Translations under genes and position numbers: made by a program
Notes under the pieces: model-generated
Databases searched by the model: none
Told to the model about the DNA's origin: nothing
Seen by the model: only the letters and a program-made list of their open reading frames with translations
Part shown: piece after piece, positions 10,774-21,674 of the stretch
Layout: each line of letters starts with the position of its first letter
Numbering within the stretch: the first letter of the stretch is position 1
Source of the DNA: Crocodylus rhombifer
Lineage: Eukaryota > Chordata > Crocodylia > Crocodylidae
Direction of reading: 5' to 3'
Assembly (NCBI GenBank): GCA_038503035.1
Contig: JAVSML010024630.1
Location: forward strand, 1 to 64,000
DNA: 64,000 nt

Positions 10774-11619
10774 TCATTCTGAATCCTCACCCTTTTCTTC
10801 TACCCGCATGAGGTGACCTCTCGGTTCTCTCTCTCTCTTCTCCTTCAACTTCGGGCATTCCCTCTTCCAGTGTCCTTTCTCTTTGCAATAAGCACAAACA
10901 TCTGCTCCCACTCTTTCTCCTTTCCCCTTCTGTATCCCAGCCTTTCCAGGGTTACCTCCAGTTATAGCAGCTGCTAGTGCTGCCATCTGTCGCTGAGCCT
11001 TTTTATCCTCCTTGCGCTCCTGCACTTGCTCACGATTCCCATACACCTTATATGCAATTTCCACCAGCTCTGAAATCGGTTTCCCAGCACCTCCCTCAGT
11101 TTTCTGTAACTTCTTACGGATATCAGCAGCAGATTGACCAATAAACATAAGATTTACCATGCGTTGATTATCTGGGGCTTCTGGATCCAGATCCGAAAAC
11201 CTGCGAAACGCCTCATACAGCCTCCCAAGGAAAGCTGAGGGATCCTCCTCTCTTCCCTGTCTCACTTCATACAACTTAAACAGATTAGTAACCCAAGGCA
11301 CTGCCTTTCCCATTGCTTCCACTATAATTCCCAGATACCGTGCACTCAGCTCTCTTCCCTCTGCAGTATGATTATCCCATCTCGGCTCTTCAACAGGGCA
11401 GGTATCATGCAGAGTATGACCAGCAGCACCCTCTGACTCAACTTCGGCTGCCGCAATACGTTCTGCTGTTCCCAACACTAATCTCCTCTCCTCCGGGGTT
11501 AGGAGGGACTGGAGCATCATCTGGACATCAGCCCAAGTGGGTCGATGAGTCTGCCCAATAGATCGAAACAGGTCCCTCATCTTTTCAGGGTCTTCACGAA
11601 AAGAGGGGCTCTGATTCTT
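10774..11619 (-). pseudogene. gag: Gag: capsid and nucleocapsid section
   Basis: This section continues the matrix frame after an in-frame UGA at 11620-11622. It contains a capsid C-terminal region with gammaretroviral features (EDPSAFLGRLYEAFRRF, then FIGQSAADIRKKLQK), a charged linker, and one CCHC zinc knuckle (C-X2-C-X4-H-X4-C, CAYCKEKGHWKREC) near 10855-10900. A single knuckle is the gammaretroviral pattern. It ends with UGA at 10774-10776, and the next codons lead straight into protease in the same frame. Confidence 0.93.
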
Positions 11620-12336
11620 TCAGTTAAATAAATCTGAAGTGCTAAATGGGGTGTAGACAAAAGTTGCATTGCCTCCTTCCCCAATAACCTCTCGCATCGG
11701 GGAGTTCAGCACCGACTGTGACTCTACAGGCTTGCGCAAATAATAACCCTTATTCCCCAATTCAGATGGGGCACTTGGCTGAGGCTCACGCTCTAAATCA
11801 TTAGGTATGCTTTGATACGTCGGTGGTGGTCTCCCTAAGGGAGGGGGCGGTGGTGCAGAGGGACTGGATCCCGAGGAGACGTCTGACTCATCTTCGCTAC
11901 CTGACAGGGCAACCGGAGCGTGGGTCCGATACTCAGCCAATTCAGAATCTCCCCCCTCATCAGACTCAGGGAGTACAGGCGGTCCCTCTCGAGTCTTTTC
12001 CTTAACAACCATCACATGAGACTTTACTAAGTAATTCTTAATCCAAGGTGGCTGATTTTGAACCACCCACAACCAACAATCAATATAAGGAAACTGATTC
12101 CAATACCCGTTCTGCATAACAATGTCATGGATAGCTATCACTTCTTTTAGCACAAAGGATCCTTTTGAGGTCCAGTGGACCCCAAATGTTGGCCACTCGA
12201 GTTGACAAAACTTAATTAAATCACCTTTTTTCATTTTTACTCCATAATTGGCCGGCTTTGCAAACTTATTGAAATGACGTAATATGAATTTTAGAGGGGT
12301 ATCAGGATTTTCTACACGGGAGCGACCCATACCCAT
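11620..12336 (-). pseudogene. gag: Gag: matrix and proline-rich section
   Basis: I place the start at the ATG at 12336 because it gives an N-terminal Met-Gly, as needed for myristoylation, has a good Kozak context, and is followed by matrix-like sequence (PDTPLKFILRHF, then CQLEWPTFGVHW). In-frame ATGs further upstream, toward 12495, lie in the leader. A proline-rich region follows, with a PPTY late-domain motif near 11810-11825 that would recruit NEDD4-type ligases during budding. An in-frame UGA at 11620-11622 separates it from capsid, 13 codons before the next methionine. Confidence 0.9.
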
Positions 12337-12703
12337 TTTGCCCACAAGAGTGTGCCCAAGGCACACCAAATACCAAAAGATCCCTGTAACAGAAGGTTTA
12401 CCATGAGAGCTGAGCCGAAAATTCCCCAGCAAACATGCACACCCCCCCGCTCTGGATCCAGAACCAAATTGGGCAAAGGGAATTCGTATACTCACTCAGA
12501 TACCCCAGAGATCTCGATCCAAATACCAAGGTGTGTCTGGCCTCTCCAGAAACTGAGAATTTTGCACGGGATCCTTTTAACTTCCCGAATATCCTGACTC
12601 ACGCCTCAAATTCCAGGGGCGAGCCCAAAAAGTCGGCTCGGTGCGCATGCCCCCTGGTACCGGAGGTGCTCCGCCGCTGGATTTCGGGGTCGTCCACGAG
12701 AAG

Positions 12704-12721
12704 GTCCCATCTGGGGTGCCA
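12704..12721 (-). promoter_or_regulatory. Primer binding site
   Basis: Three bases after the 5' LTR on the minus strand is TGGCACCCCAGATGGGAC, which begins with the TGG that pairs with a tRNA CCA end. I could not match the 18-mer with confidence to one tRNA, so the primer is left unnamed. Confidence 0.8.
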
Positions 12722-12724
12722 AAT

Positions 12725-13335
12725 TGTTGCAGAAATGGCTGCGGTTCGTTTCTCGGGAGGCGAAGAACTCTCAGTCTCAGACACACTCCATTAGCAACAC
12801 AAAAGGTATATATTTGCAAATAGGGTCAGAGCGAAGACAAAAGACCACACTCTGCCCGCGGGGACAACTTCTCAGCAGGCTTTATCCCCTCTCTCCTGAG
12901 CAAGTGTGCAGAAGCAGGAACTCTTACAACTCATTTCTGGTTCATACAAACATATATGAAATGACGTCACGTCATCCGTCGCATGTGCATTATAATTAAC
13001 TACTTAAGTATGCGGGGCGGATAGGCTTATACGCATTAGCTAATTGCGCCTGCTCAGAAAGTACTTTAGGTTACCAAAAGTTCAAACCTTCTCTGCTCCA
13101 AGGACAGGACTATTAAAAATTGCAATTTACTCTTATCTGCATGAGAACGCTAAGGAGTATATGCTTTACTGTAACAAAGAGATAGTAAATTTGCAAAACA
13201 GAGAGAGAGTGATACCTTAATACAAAGAGCCCTTAGTAGCTTCTCCTCCAACCTCCCCCTCCCACCAGGGAGAGCTGGCAGCTGTGCTGTTCTAACAACA
13301 CTATTGATAATGCATTTTCAATAATATTTATAACA
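12725..13335 (-). repeat. 5' LTR of the provirus
   Basis: A 611-bp LTR with TG/CA ends, collinear with 4760-5370. Five substitutions separate the two copies and no indel was seen. Transcription would run toward lower coordinates. The CRE-type palindrome TGACGTCA is at 12962-12969. Part of the LTR is echoed by the solo LTR at 46.65 kb: the TTAAGTAG / TAATTATA block, the TGTAAGAGTTCC block and the GCTCAGGAGAGAG block near the putative R start. Confidence 0.95.
12962..12969. promoter_or_regulatory. CRE-type palindrome in U3
   Basis: A perfect TGACGTCA, the consensus for CREB/ATF binding, followed by an overlapping second CACGTCA half. It is repeated at 4997-5004 in the other LTR. Binding is inferred from the motif only. 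Confidence 0.55.
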
Positions 13336-13339
13336 CTAG

Positions 13340-15100
13340 GAAGCTTCTTTGTATTGTGATAATTCATGCACATGCATTTCACATGCAGGTAAATTTGTGA
13401 CTTTGTGTTCTGACGTCCTTTGGCCACCAGGTGCTGCTTAAATTCACTTGTAATTTCATGTACTTTGCAGGTAAGCTGTTAGGGGTTTTTTGTGTAATGA
13501 ATTCCTTTTCACAGCAAGTGCTGCTGCAAAGCCCGACACAGGAATCTGCCTATGGATCATTTCTTGCTCTTTAATAAATGAATCAATTTAATTAAAATCT
13601 TTTTTTTTTTTGTACTGAAATTAGTTTCTGTTGGTATACCTGAAATATACTTTAGTCACAGCTTCAATGTGTGCTGGTGCCTCTAGGAGTATTTGTCTTG
13701 ACCTATGTTAGGCACCCTTGAGTACAAGACTCCAGTTTTTAATGGGAAATTCTCTTGTGCAAAAACAATTGGTATCACTTAGAAAAGCACTTTTTTTTTT
13801 GTCTCCGCTGTGTACTGCTGGCATCCAGTTTGATTCTGCTGCTCCCATGTCTTAATCATTGCTCCCATCAAAGGACAGCCCCTGTTGTCCATATCAGTGT
13901 TTCCTCATCCAAATGACCACGCAGCACCATTTTTATGGAGCCATTTCCTTCAGCACTGTTAAAGGTGTTTTGCTCACCAATATATATTCAGAAACGGTAC
14001 CCAACTTTGGATTCCACCACGTCTGGCTGGCATCCAGTTCCCTGATGCTGACTTCTGTCTTCCTGATCTTGCCTGCCCAACTATATACTATATTTTACTA
14101 CATCTCCCATTACCCCCTGCTTTTTAGGGACACCATCAGTGGAAATATATTGTCCGCTCATCATAGCACTTCTATGTCCAAACCTTGAATTAAGGCTTTG
14201 TAAATTGTCTTTCTTTGTATATTCCCAAAAGTTTTGAACTATTCACAGTATCACAGCCCCAGCTATGCTCCACACCCCAAGACTATAAGTCTGTGCTGTC
14301 CCCCCACTCCATACAGCACACATAAACCTCAAGAGACAAAGACACATCCCCAACAGCAACCAGCCACAAGGCATTTGCCAATTCATGAACTGACTGTATA
14401 CACACAAAAACATCAAAGAATAATACTTTATTATCCTTTAAAATCTAAATTAAAACTTTTCCAATGCGGTGACTATTCTGAGGGAAGAGAGAAGAGGTTA
14501 TACAGTTTTTCCCCCTCCCATTATCATGTGCCCAGCAGTATTTCCCAAAGCCTTCTTTTAAATACCTATGGACTTGGTGCCACTAAGCATTCTTCAGCAG
14601 TTTGTGTGGATGCATCTGCAGTCAAGTGACATACAGCTGGAGGGCAATTGTGAGAGAGACACAGCATTTAGCTAGCCTGACATGTTCACACTTATACTCC
14701 CATAGTACCATATCCCAAAGCCCCCACCCCACCCCACCCCATGGAACACTTACCATGGGAACACTTATATTCCCATCCTCACTGCTGATGGTGGTGGGCC
14801 TGAGGCAAGGAATGGGTGGGGGGTGGTTGCTGTACAGCCACACCACACTGAGTGGCTGGAAAATCACCATGGGTGGCATGGTAATGAGCTTTGTGGGTGG
14901 CAGAAATATCAAGAGGATTAGATGGTAGAAAGGTGTATGCTGAAGAGGGACAAGAATAGGGCCCCAGGTGAGGGGAGCTGGCAGGGGGGCTGATATCCCT
15001 GGCTCCTTGGCTGATACGTTGTCTTCAACATCAAATTTCTAAAGCGTGCTTCTTTGAACCTGCTCATGGCCCTTTAATTGGATCATATTTATGCACAGAT
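13340..15100. other. Unassigned sequence
   Basis: AT-rich to mixed sequence with poly-T runs near 13600 and 13790. Open frames here are short and show no recognisable domain. I see no terminal repeats or tandem pattern. Confidence 0.4.
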
Positions 15101-16690
15101 CCACCTGAGCTAGCCCCATCCTCTCCCCAGCTGACCCCTGTGAACACTTTGGTCTAGCATCGCAAATGGATACATTTCCAGAGCATGTCTCCCTCCTATC
15201 ACCATAGTCTTACTTGCCACTCCCCACAGTGATAATAAATTTGTTGCGCTCAGCATAACATTCATTCATCCAAACTGTACATAAATGTCATGAGGATATT
15301 GTATGCACCAGCTTCCACCCTGGCAACCCATGTTGTAATGAGTTCCAGTCTCACAGCCAGACCCCCATTTTTTTAACCCACTTCATCCTCCCGCCACCCT
15401 TTTTTCCCCATCATGTCCCTTAGCGTTAACAAACGTGTTGCACTCAGCAACACATTTATTCACCCTGACCTCATGATTAATCCACTGCAATCATAGGTCC
15501 TTCATGGCCCCTGTTCCATGCAGGAAACCCATGTTTTAATATGGGTCCTACTCACACCCAAAAAGTAGCACCTTCTCAGTTTCTTAGCCTCTCCCTCCCA
15601 AAACCCTCCTTTTAGAATCATCACTCTCATTGTAAGTGTTAAAATTGATTGTGCTCAGCAGTACTATGTCTTCCCCTTGACACTGACCAACCTAGCCATC
15701 CCTTGAACTGTCTTCTCATCTCTCCTGGCCGGGTGAGGAATGAACCCGGGCAACACTGCATTCTGGCAACAAACCCAGCTACTTTCAGTACCCTGAGTCT
15801 GCTCATGAAACTTTGGTCAGTCAAAGGCAAAGTTCTCTCATCATTATGTATTCTCACTTGTTGTCCTACTTTCAGGTTCCTGTGGTTCCCCTGAATTCTG
15901 TATTTCCCTGCAGGTGAAGTAAGCCTTAAAAACTTGTCTGAACTGGGTGGAGGGCAAACTGCTCCCAAAAAAACTAGTTCCCTGACACTGCACAGCATAG
16001 ATATCCCTTGCACTGTCTCCTCATCTTTCCTGGCCATGGCCATCTGATCTCCGCATTATGCAGTCTTATGCCACCCTATTTCTTGAGGTCACCCTGGGCT
16101 GTCCCCACTTTTGAGAAACTGGTCCTCCATTGCTAAAATATGGTCTTTGCTCAGCATTATGCATTCTTACTCCATGTCTAAATTAAGGGGTCACACATAG
16201 ATAGAGACGATGGCAGGGGTGGCCAGCCTTAATGGTTTCCCAAGGCACCACCCAACCTTTGACACCCTAGTTCCTGAGGTTGTCCTAGCATGTACCCCGG
16301 GTTTTGAATGTTGGTTGACCACTCCAAGCTGCAAAATGTTCTTTGCCTGGCAGCGCACCTTTTCTGTCAGTGTTCAACCTTGGGGGACCCTGTGCTCCCC
16401 CTTCCCCAAGGCCCCAAGTAATGAGAGGCAAAGATAGCCACCCCTAAATGTTCCCTATGACCCTGGTCAACCATTGCCACCCCTGGTCCTGTGGTTGCCC
16501 CAATCATGCCTCCACCCCTCCTCGTGCCTGTACCTTTCCCTGTGGCTGCACCCTAGATTCTGTTCCCCCAACACTGGAAAATAGACTTTGCTCAGCACTG
16601 CCCATTCTTCACCAGGGTCCAACTTAAAGGGTCTACAGATTCCCTTCCAAGCTAGAGATGAGGGCAGGGTGTGGGGGAGAGAAGGGTGAC
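15100..16690. repeat. Degenerate ~200-bp tandem array
   Basis: A motif like TTTGCTCAGCA(N)TATGCATTCTT recurs at about 15244, 15439, 15650, 15835, 16146, 16345 and 16572, mostly 185-230 bases apart. Other blocks (CCTGAGGTTGTCC, TTGGTTGACCA) recur at matching spacing. The units are strongly diverged. The array leads directly into the Myb/SANT-like gene copy A and may be part of the same transposon. Confidence 0.55.
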
Positions 16691-17086
16691 CTGTCCATGC
16701 AGAGGTCAGCTCAAGATCTATAAATTGCAGGCCCTGCACACTTGGGGGTACACCTGCAGACCTGACATAGCTGAGGAACAGCAAAAGACCAAGCGGACAG
16801 TGAAGAGAAGGTATAGGTCTTTATGGACCTTTAAGGAAGTAAAAAGCCTTGTCTGTGTTATGTGACAACCAGAGGTACTTCATCAATTCATGATCAGCTC
16901 AAGAGAAAACTCAAGCATTTACTGCACTATCTCCTGCAGAATGGTGGACCATGCACATAACAGAAGCCCTGAAAAGTGTCATGTCGAGGTGAAGTCGCTT
17001 TGTACCAAATTCTGTAGGGATGTTGCCAAGGCAGAGTGCTTGGGCATCCCCCCATAAAGCATGTTCTTTACTATCAGTATATGTAT
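16691..17086 (+). pseudogene. Harbinger Myb/SANT-like accessory gene, copy A, exon 1
   Basis: Two overlapping frames encode a stretch homologous to minus-strand copy B at 41.2-41.8 kb. HTWGYTCRPDIAEEQQKTKR corresponds to NTWGYTHLADMAEEHHKMKQ, and RMVDHAHNRSPEKCHVEVKS corresponds to RMADHGHKKTPDQCCVKVKS. The RGHxRTxxQCRxKxKxL pattern is the third-helix region of the Myb/SANT-like (MADF-related) DNA-binding proteins carried by PIF/Harbinger transposons, which bind DNA and help import the transposase. There is a stop and at least one frame change. The coding region is cut at 17086 by an LTR-like repeat and its remainder lies at 19.1-20.15 kb. Family assignment rests on the motif and on the copies in this window. 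Confidence 0.7.
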
Positions 17087-18434
17087 TGTTACCAGATTTG
17101 CCCACTACTTTGGGGTGTGCTCATTTATTAGGGCTAGGTTCTTGGTAATTCTATCAATATGCTGCTTGTGTTACTTGTGTTTCTGTATGGAGCTGTATCT
17201 CTCCCTTCTGCAAGCCCTCACCCCCCAATGGAGCTATCTTGCAGGACTCAGTTCAGTGGGGCTGGGTTCCTCCAGTCCCCAAATCAGTCATATACACAAA
17301 CACACACAGATTAACGTGACACGCCTGACTTGGCCGGGTTGATCAGCATGGACAGGCTGACACCCTCATATGCCAAGAATCAGTTCATCAGAGCAACAAT
17401 AACCACAGTCAGACACAAGCACACAGTTAAACAGAATACCTCTGAATACGGCCAGGTGTCCAGTTGACACCCTCATGGGCCAGCATTCAGTTCATCAGGG
17501 CACGTCTGAGCCAAACTGGGTCAATCAGCCTGTACAAGCTGATCCCCTTATGTGTTTCAAACTCAGCACGTCCCAATCTTTTAGTCTCTTGATGAGCAGA
17601 CCCCACAGTATTTCTGGGCTTCACAGGGATCTTTAGCTTAGGTAAGAGGGGCGTTGCTACAGAGCAAGTGGGGAAAGAGAAGTAAAGAAGGCAAAATATA
17701 CCCAGTTACCACCAGTTTGACTATAAAAGTTATTTATTGCTAAGTAGATGAAATATATATTGACACTAATAGTGATAGACATGCAAAGGAAAAACAAACA
17801 CAAACAGTCACAGTATACCCTGGTTTCATTAAGTATTTGGGGAAACTTAGCTCAAGCTTAACTAATAGAGTTCAAGTTCAGAAATCTATGCTTAGAGAGA
17901 GAGAAGAGAAAAGAGAGAGAGAGCTGGGATCTCACCAGTCCAAGGCACTCGGGTTGCAAAGCTGACAGGTCAAAGTTCTCAGCACGGTCCTTGAAGGGAG
18001 ATGATCTTCCTCCTGCAGCCTCTCCAGAAGAAAGCGAGTGGTGTCAGCACACACACTGCTGCTTCTTTTACAGATTTTTATACCCCCAGTTCAGTTTCTA
18101 CCAAGCATTCTCAATAGTGTAAATCAAATTGTCTTTTCTATTGACAAGGAGTTATCTGGGTGGAACATCTCAGGAACTTGATTGATACTCAGGAAACATC
18201 TACTTGGAGCCAGCTTGACATTCCTATGGATAGCAGGTATACTTGATGGGATCTCTCCTGGTGTCTTCAGAAACAATAGATTGCAGCATCAGGGTTTTTG
18301 GATTTTTACTTGCTGTGAACAAGCCTCAGCTTACCATGACTTTTCCAGATCTTACTATAGTCTTTTAACAGACTTGAGGCACTTATTGGAGTGTTCATAA
18401 CCTGTTGTGGAGAGGGCTTCCACCAGTCGTCTCA
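17087..18434 (-). repeat. LTR-like dispersed repeat, copy 1
   Basis: On the minus strand it begins TGAGACGACTGG and ends with ...CTGGTAACA, so it has TG and CA ends. It contains an AATAAATAA polyadenylation-type signal on the minus strand near 17725-17735. A second copy lies at 24625-25633, with about 340 bases missing relative to this one. No matching target duplication was found beside either copy, so the ends or the class may be wrong. It interrupts the Myb/SANT-like gene copy A. A solo LTR of an endogenous retrovirus is the best guess. Confidence 0.6.
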
Positions 18435-19093
18435 GGAAAAGTATGACAACGCTTGTGGTCAGGGCTCCAACGGGCTGGACGCTGTGATGAACCCTGTACC
18501 ATTGTTCAAATGTTGCCCATACCCCCTCTGACTCGGTCTATTGCCTCAGCATTCCCTAACCCGGCAACCGAGTTTTAGCCAATTAAGTTTACATAGGCCT
18601 CCCATAGTGGGACCGGGGAATGTACGGCCCGAGATGCCTAGTAAACTTACTTCTGCTTAGAGGTGTGTGTGTGGGCGGGGTGGGGTGGGGGGGAGGAAAG
18701 TCCTTTGTAAATCCATATTAGAACTGGTCTGATAAATGCTGAGCTGGGTGTGGGGGTTGATGAGCATTTGGAACACAGCTTCCCCATCATGCAGTGCTCC
18801 CCTGCTTTGCTGATCCCAGAATTCACTGCAGTCTCTGCTTCAGGTTTTCTGCTCTCCATCTCTCATGTAAATGAATGGTCATCTGGTCCCATCTCAGATG
18901 CAAATGAGACCCAGGGCAGTTGTTGCACTTTTGTCACCCTTATCTGGATGGTTTTAGGTGTGTCTCTCACTGCATCTTAATCAGTTTCTGTTTAAGGGGG
19001 AGGTGGGGGGAGATGGCAATTCTTTGTGAGTCAGACAGTCTGTGTCTTGTGTCAGGGTTCCCCAAGAACATGGAGCTGACAGGTAACAGCATC
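18435..19093. other. Unassigned sequence between LTR-like repeat and exon 2
   Basis: No coding pattern. It includes a G/T-rich stretch near 18660-18700. It may be the intron of copy A, or internal sequence carried by the LTR-like insertion. Copy B has no equivalent of this length here. Confidence 0.35.
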
Positions 19094-20150
19094 CAGTGAT
19101 AAAAGTAATGGAAAAATGCAGAACTATGACCACCAGGGTATCTTCTCCTGTGGACACTTCCAGTGCTCCCAGCTCTGCCACCTCACCAGCCGCATCTGCT
19201 GCTGTCAGTGACTTAATTTCAGAGCACAGCAGAGCATGTGGGGACATGTCACATGCAAGTTCAGAACAGCTGGAGGAGGAGGAGGAGAGACTTGGAGCCT
19301 CTACTTCCATACAAGGTATGAGAAAGCCTAGCCAATGCTTGCTAAGCTGTCATGTAGACCTGTGACCTTTGAAGGTGTTGGAGGGTGTGTGTGGGCAAAG
19401 GGTGTTAAGTGGCCCACCTATGGTTCTGTGGTGAAATGAATTACCTACATTCAGGTAGCACTGTCTTCCCCTCAACAGTCTCTGCTCCTGTATAGGTTTG
19501 CTGATCACTAAGTGGGTGACCTGCACACCACACCGAAAAGTGGTCTTCTCACAGAATGTGTTCCTGATTCTTTTCCCCTTTTGTTAATTTTTCCAGTTCT
19601 GCTTGCAATATCCCCACCCCCACCCCCCAAGGATCATTAGGAGGGCCAACAGGGCAGCCAATGCAGAACAGATCAGGTTGTGACAAACCTGAATGGAGTG
19701 CTGCGAATGGATCAAAGAAATTGTCTGACAGGTTCACTGGTCCATGAACAGTGTTGCTGGAGTACTTCATGAGGGCAACAAAGAAGCCCAAAGGAGTCAT
19801 ACATAAAATCATCAGGATCATCAGGTGATTGCTGGTGTACTGATCACCATCCTGGTCCTTATGCTCCTAGGAACAGGGCCATCTACCCCACCCCCACAGC
19901 TTCTCATGCAAGGGTCTCATGCATTCAACCACCGCTAAATGAAACATTTCAGCTGAGCTCTGATGAAAGACGAATCTTGATGTTTGTAACAGTCACTTTT
20001 GTAGTCTGTAAGCCTTCCCCCCCACATCAGAATCTCTTATAACATTGCCAGCAATAGTAACCTAGCAGCACGATTATGAGTTACAAGGATTTCCACTTCA
20101 CTGAATATCAATTCTGGCTTCAGTTACTATTACTGTTCTATGAAAATAAA
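19094..20150 (+). pseudogene. Harbinger Myb/SANT-like gene, copy A, exons 2 and 3
   Basis: Exon 2 encodes a Ser/Thr/Ala-rich acidic segment (SSPVDTSSAPSS, then EQLEEEEERLG) and ends at CATACAAG|GTATG near 19316. A pyrimidine-rich acceptor TTAATTTTTCCAG precedes exon 3 at about 19597, giving a 280-base intron. Exon 3 encodes a charged C-terminal region with stops. Copy B on the minus strand keeps the same donor and acceptor positions and a similar intron length, which supports real splicing in the ancestor. An AATAAA signal lies at 20145-20150. The frame is broken by several stops. Confidence 0.66.
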
Positions 20151-21219
20151 GTTTACCTTTGTATTTAGCAGAATTCAAACTCTAAACGTGTAGTCATTTC
20201 TTTAGATAGGAGTGCATATGCATTTCTGTATGGTTGGTGGTGGGGGTTGTGTTGTGCCTTTTGAATGCATGGGCATTGACTTAGACTTGTCATCATCATG
20301 GAACCAAACGGGACTAATGTGTAGGTAAAAATCTAAACATCTTAAAACCATTCACCTTTTGCAGCTATGGCTCTTGCAATGCAGCATTCCTATGTTTAAG
20401 ATGCAGTTCTTGACAAGCATCCACCCCTGAAACAGCTGTACCCCAAGGCCATGCTGCATCAACCCCACATCCAAATGTTAAATAAAGACAAGGAATACAG
20501 ACTGCTTTTGTTCACTTTTCCAACATAACACAGATAAGGAGGTGCATAAGGAGGCCCTGCAATTGTTCCCAGCCTCAGACTGACCAATGCAAAGCAGTTT
20601 GAGTAAGATGATCAGCAAGTATGATAAGCTTAAAGGGGTATTATGGTATTTCGTGAAACACAGGAACATCCACCCTACTTCTCAGTCAATTAGTGTGTAC
20701 CTCAACACAGTATAGCCAGTAAAAGCCCAACCTTCTGCCTTGCATGAAGGCAGATGAGGTTTGAATGACAGGCAGTGTCCCATGTCCCCTGTCCCATCTC
20801 TGCAGGGTGACAGATCCAGAGCTAATGAGCAGTTGCTCAATAGCCCAAGATTTCCTGACTGGGACTTGGTGGGAGGGGCTACTGCTGGAGAGCTGGGGCA
20901 AGGAGCTTGCCAACCACCCATCCTCCCTCACTAGTTTCCAGCTCCACATAGTCATGATCATGCCAGAAGTTACTCCTGGCACCTATACACCCCAAGTGTC
21001 CCCCTGCAGCATGTTCCATGTTCAGTTTGGGATAACTTGTTTCAACAGTTAGAAGGCAGGCTAAGTGACTATGTTCCCCTCCTGTTTATCATGATGATGC
21101 CCTGGCACACCTGCACTTGTGGATGTGGACCCTCAGCTATGACAAACCTGGGCTTCCTCATAATCTCCATAGATGCCTGGATCCATATCTGTGTTGCAGG
21201 TACATGTACCTGCCCCCCA
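20151..21219. other. Unassigned sequence
   Basis: No recognisable domain, repeat end or tandem pattern. It ends where CR1 5'UTR-like sequence begins. Confidence 0.35.
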
Positions 21220-21674
21220 ACACCAAGGATGGTCAGGGAGCCAGCAAACAGGGGAAGCAGTTTGTAGGCAGTTCCTGGAGGCAAGAGCAAAGAGGAAGAA
21301 GAAGAGAAGCCAGGCCAGGCACCAGATCCTGCCCAGGAAAGGTAAATGATCCAGCTGCCTGTACCTTTGGTTTAGCTAACTATTTGTGTGTTTGTCTGGT
21401 GGGGTGTGTGATCTGAGAAGCTGACTGCTGAGTGAGTGCCTGTTGTTGATTGTTGTGGGATTGCTGATTGCTGAGTGATTATTATTTCTGGCCTGAGTCA
21501 GCTCAGACCCAGAAGGTATGAAAAGAGACTCCCTAGGCAAACAGGGAGCCTCTGACCAGGGAGTCGGTGAACAGGGACTGCCAACAAGGGAAGCAGTTTG
21601 CAGAGCAGTTCCTGGGTAGTACCAGTGCGGAAGGTAAGTCAGAGAGGAAGAGGAGGAGCCTTTAATTTTTAACC
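21220..21674 (+). repeat. CR1 5'UTR with two internal monomers
   Basis: GGGAAGCAGTTTG followed by a CAGTTCCTGG-type block occurs near 21251 and again near 21588, about 337 bases apart. Each is followed by an AG-rich segment. This resembles repeated promoter monomers at the 5' end of a LINE. The upstream limit is a guess. Confidence 0.5.

Larger units (their letters stand above)
4756..13339 (-). mobile_element. Class I (gammaretrovirus-like) endogenous provirus
   Basis: A complete proviral layout is present on the minus strand: LTR, primer binding site, gag, pro-pol, env, polypurine tract, LTR. The 4-bp direct repeat CTAG lies immediately outside both LTRs (4756-4759 and 13336-13339), and a 4-bp duplication is typical of gammaretroviral integrases. 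The two 611-bp LTRs differ at five positions by my base-by-base comparison (about 0.8 percent), so the insertion is young by genomic standards. Gag and pol share one frame separated by a UGA codon, a gammaretroviral layout that differs from the frameshift used by alpha- and betaretroviruses. The copy is defective: several in-frame stops interrupt gag, pro and pol. Env has no interruption. Confidence 0.95.

Noticed and set aside
16214..16260. CAGGGGTGGCCAGCC as a hAT left end
   Set aside because: No matching right end or 8-bp duplication was found, and it falls inside the degenerate ~200-bp array.
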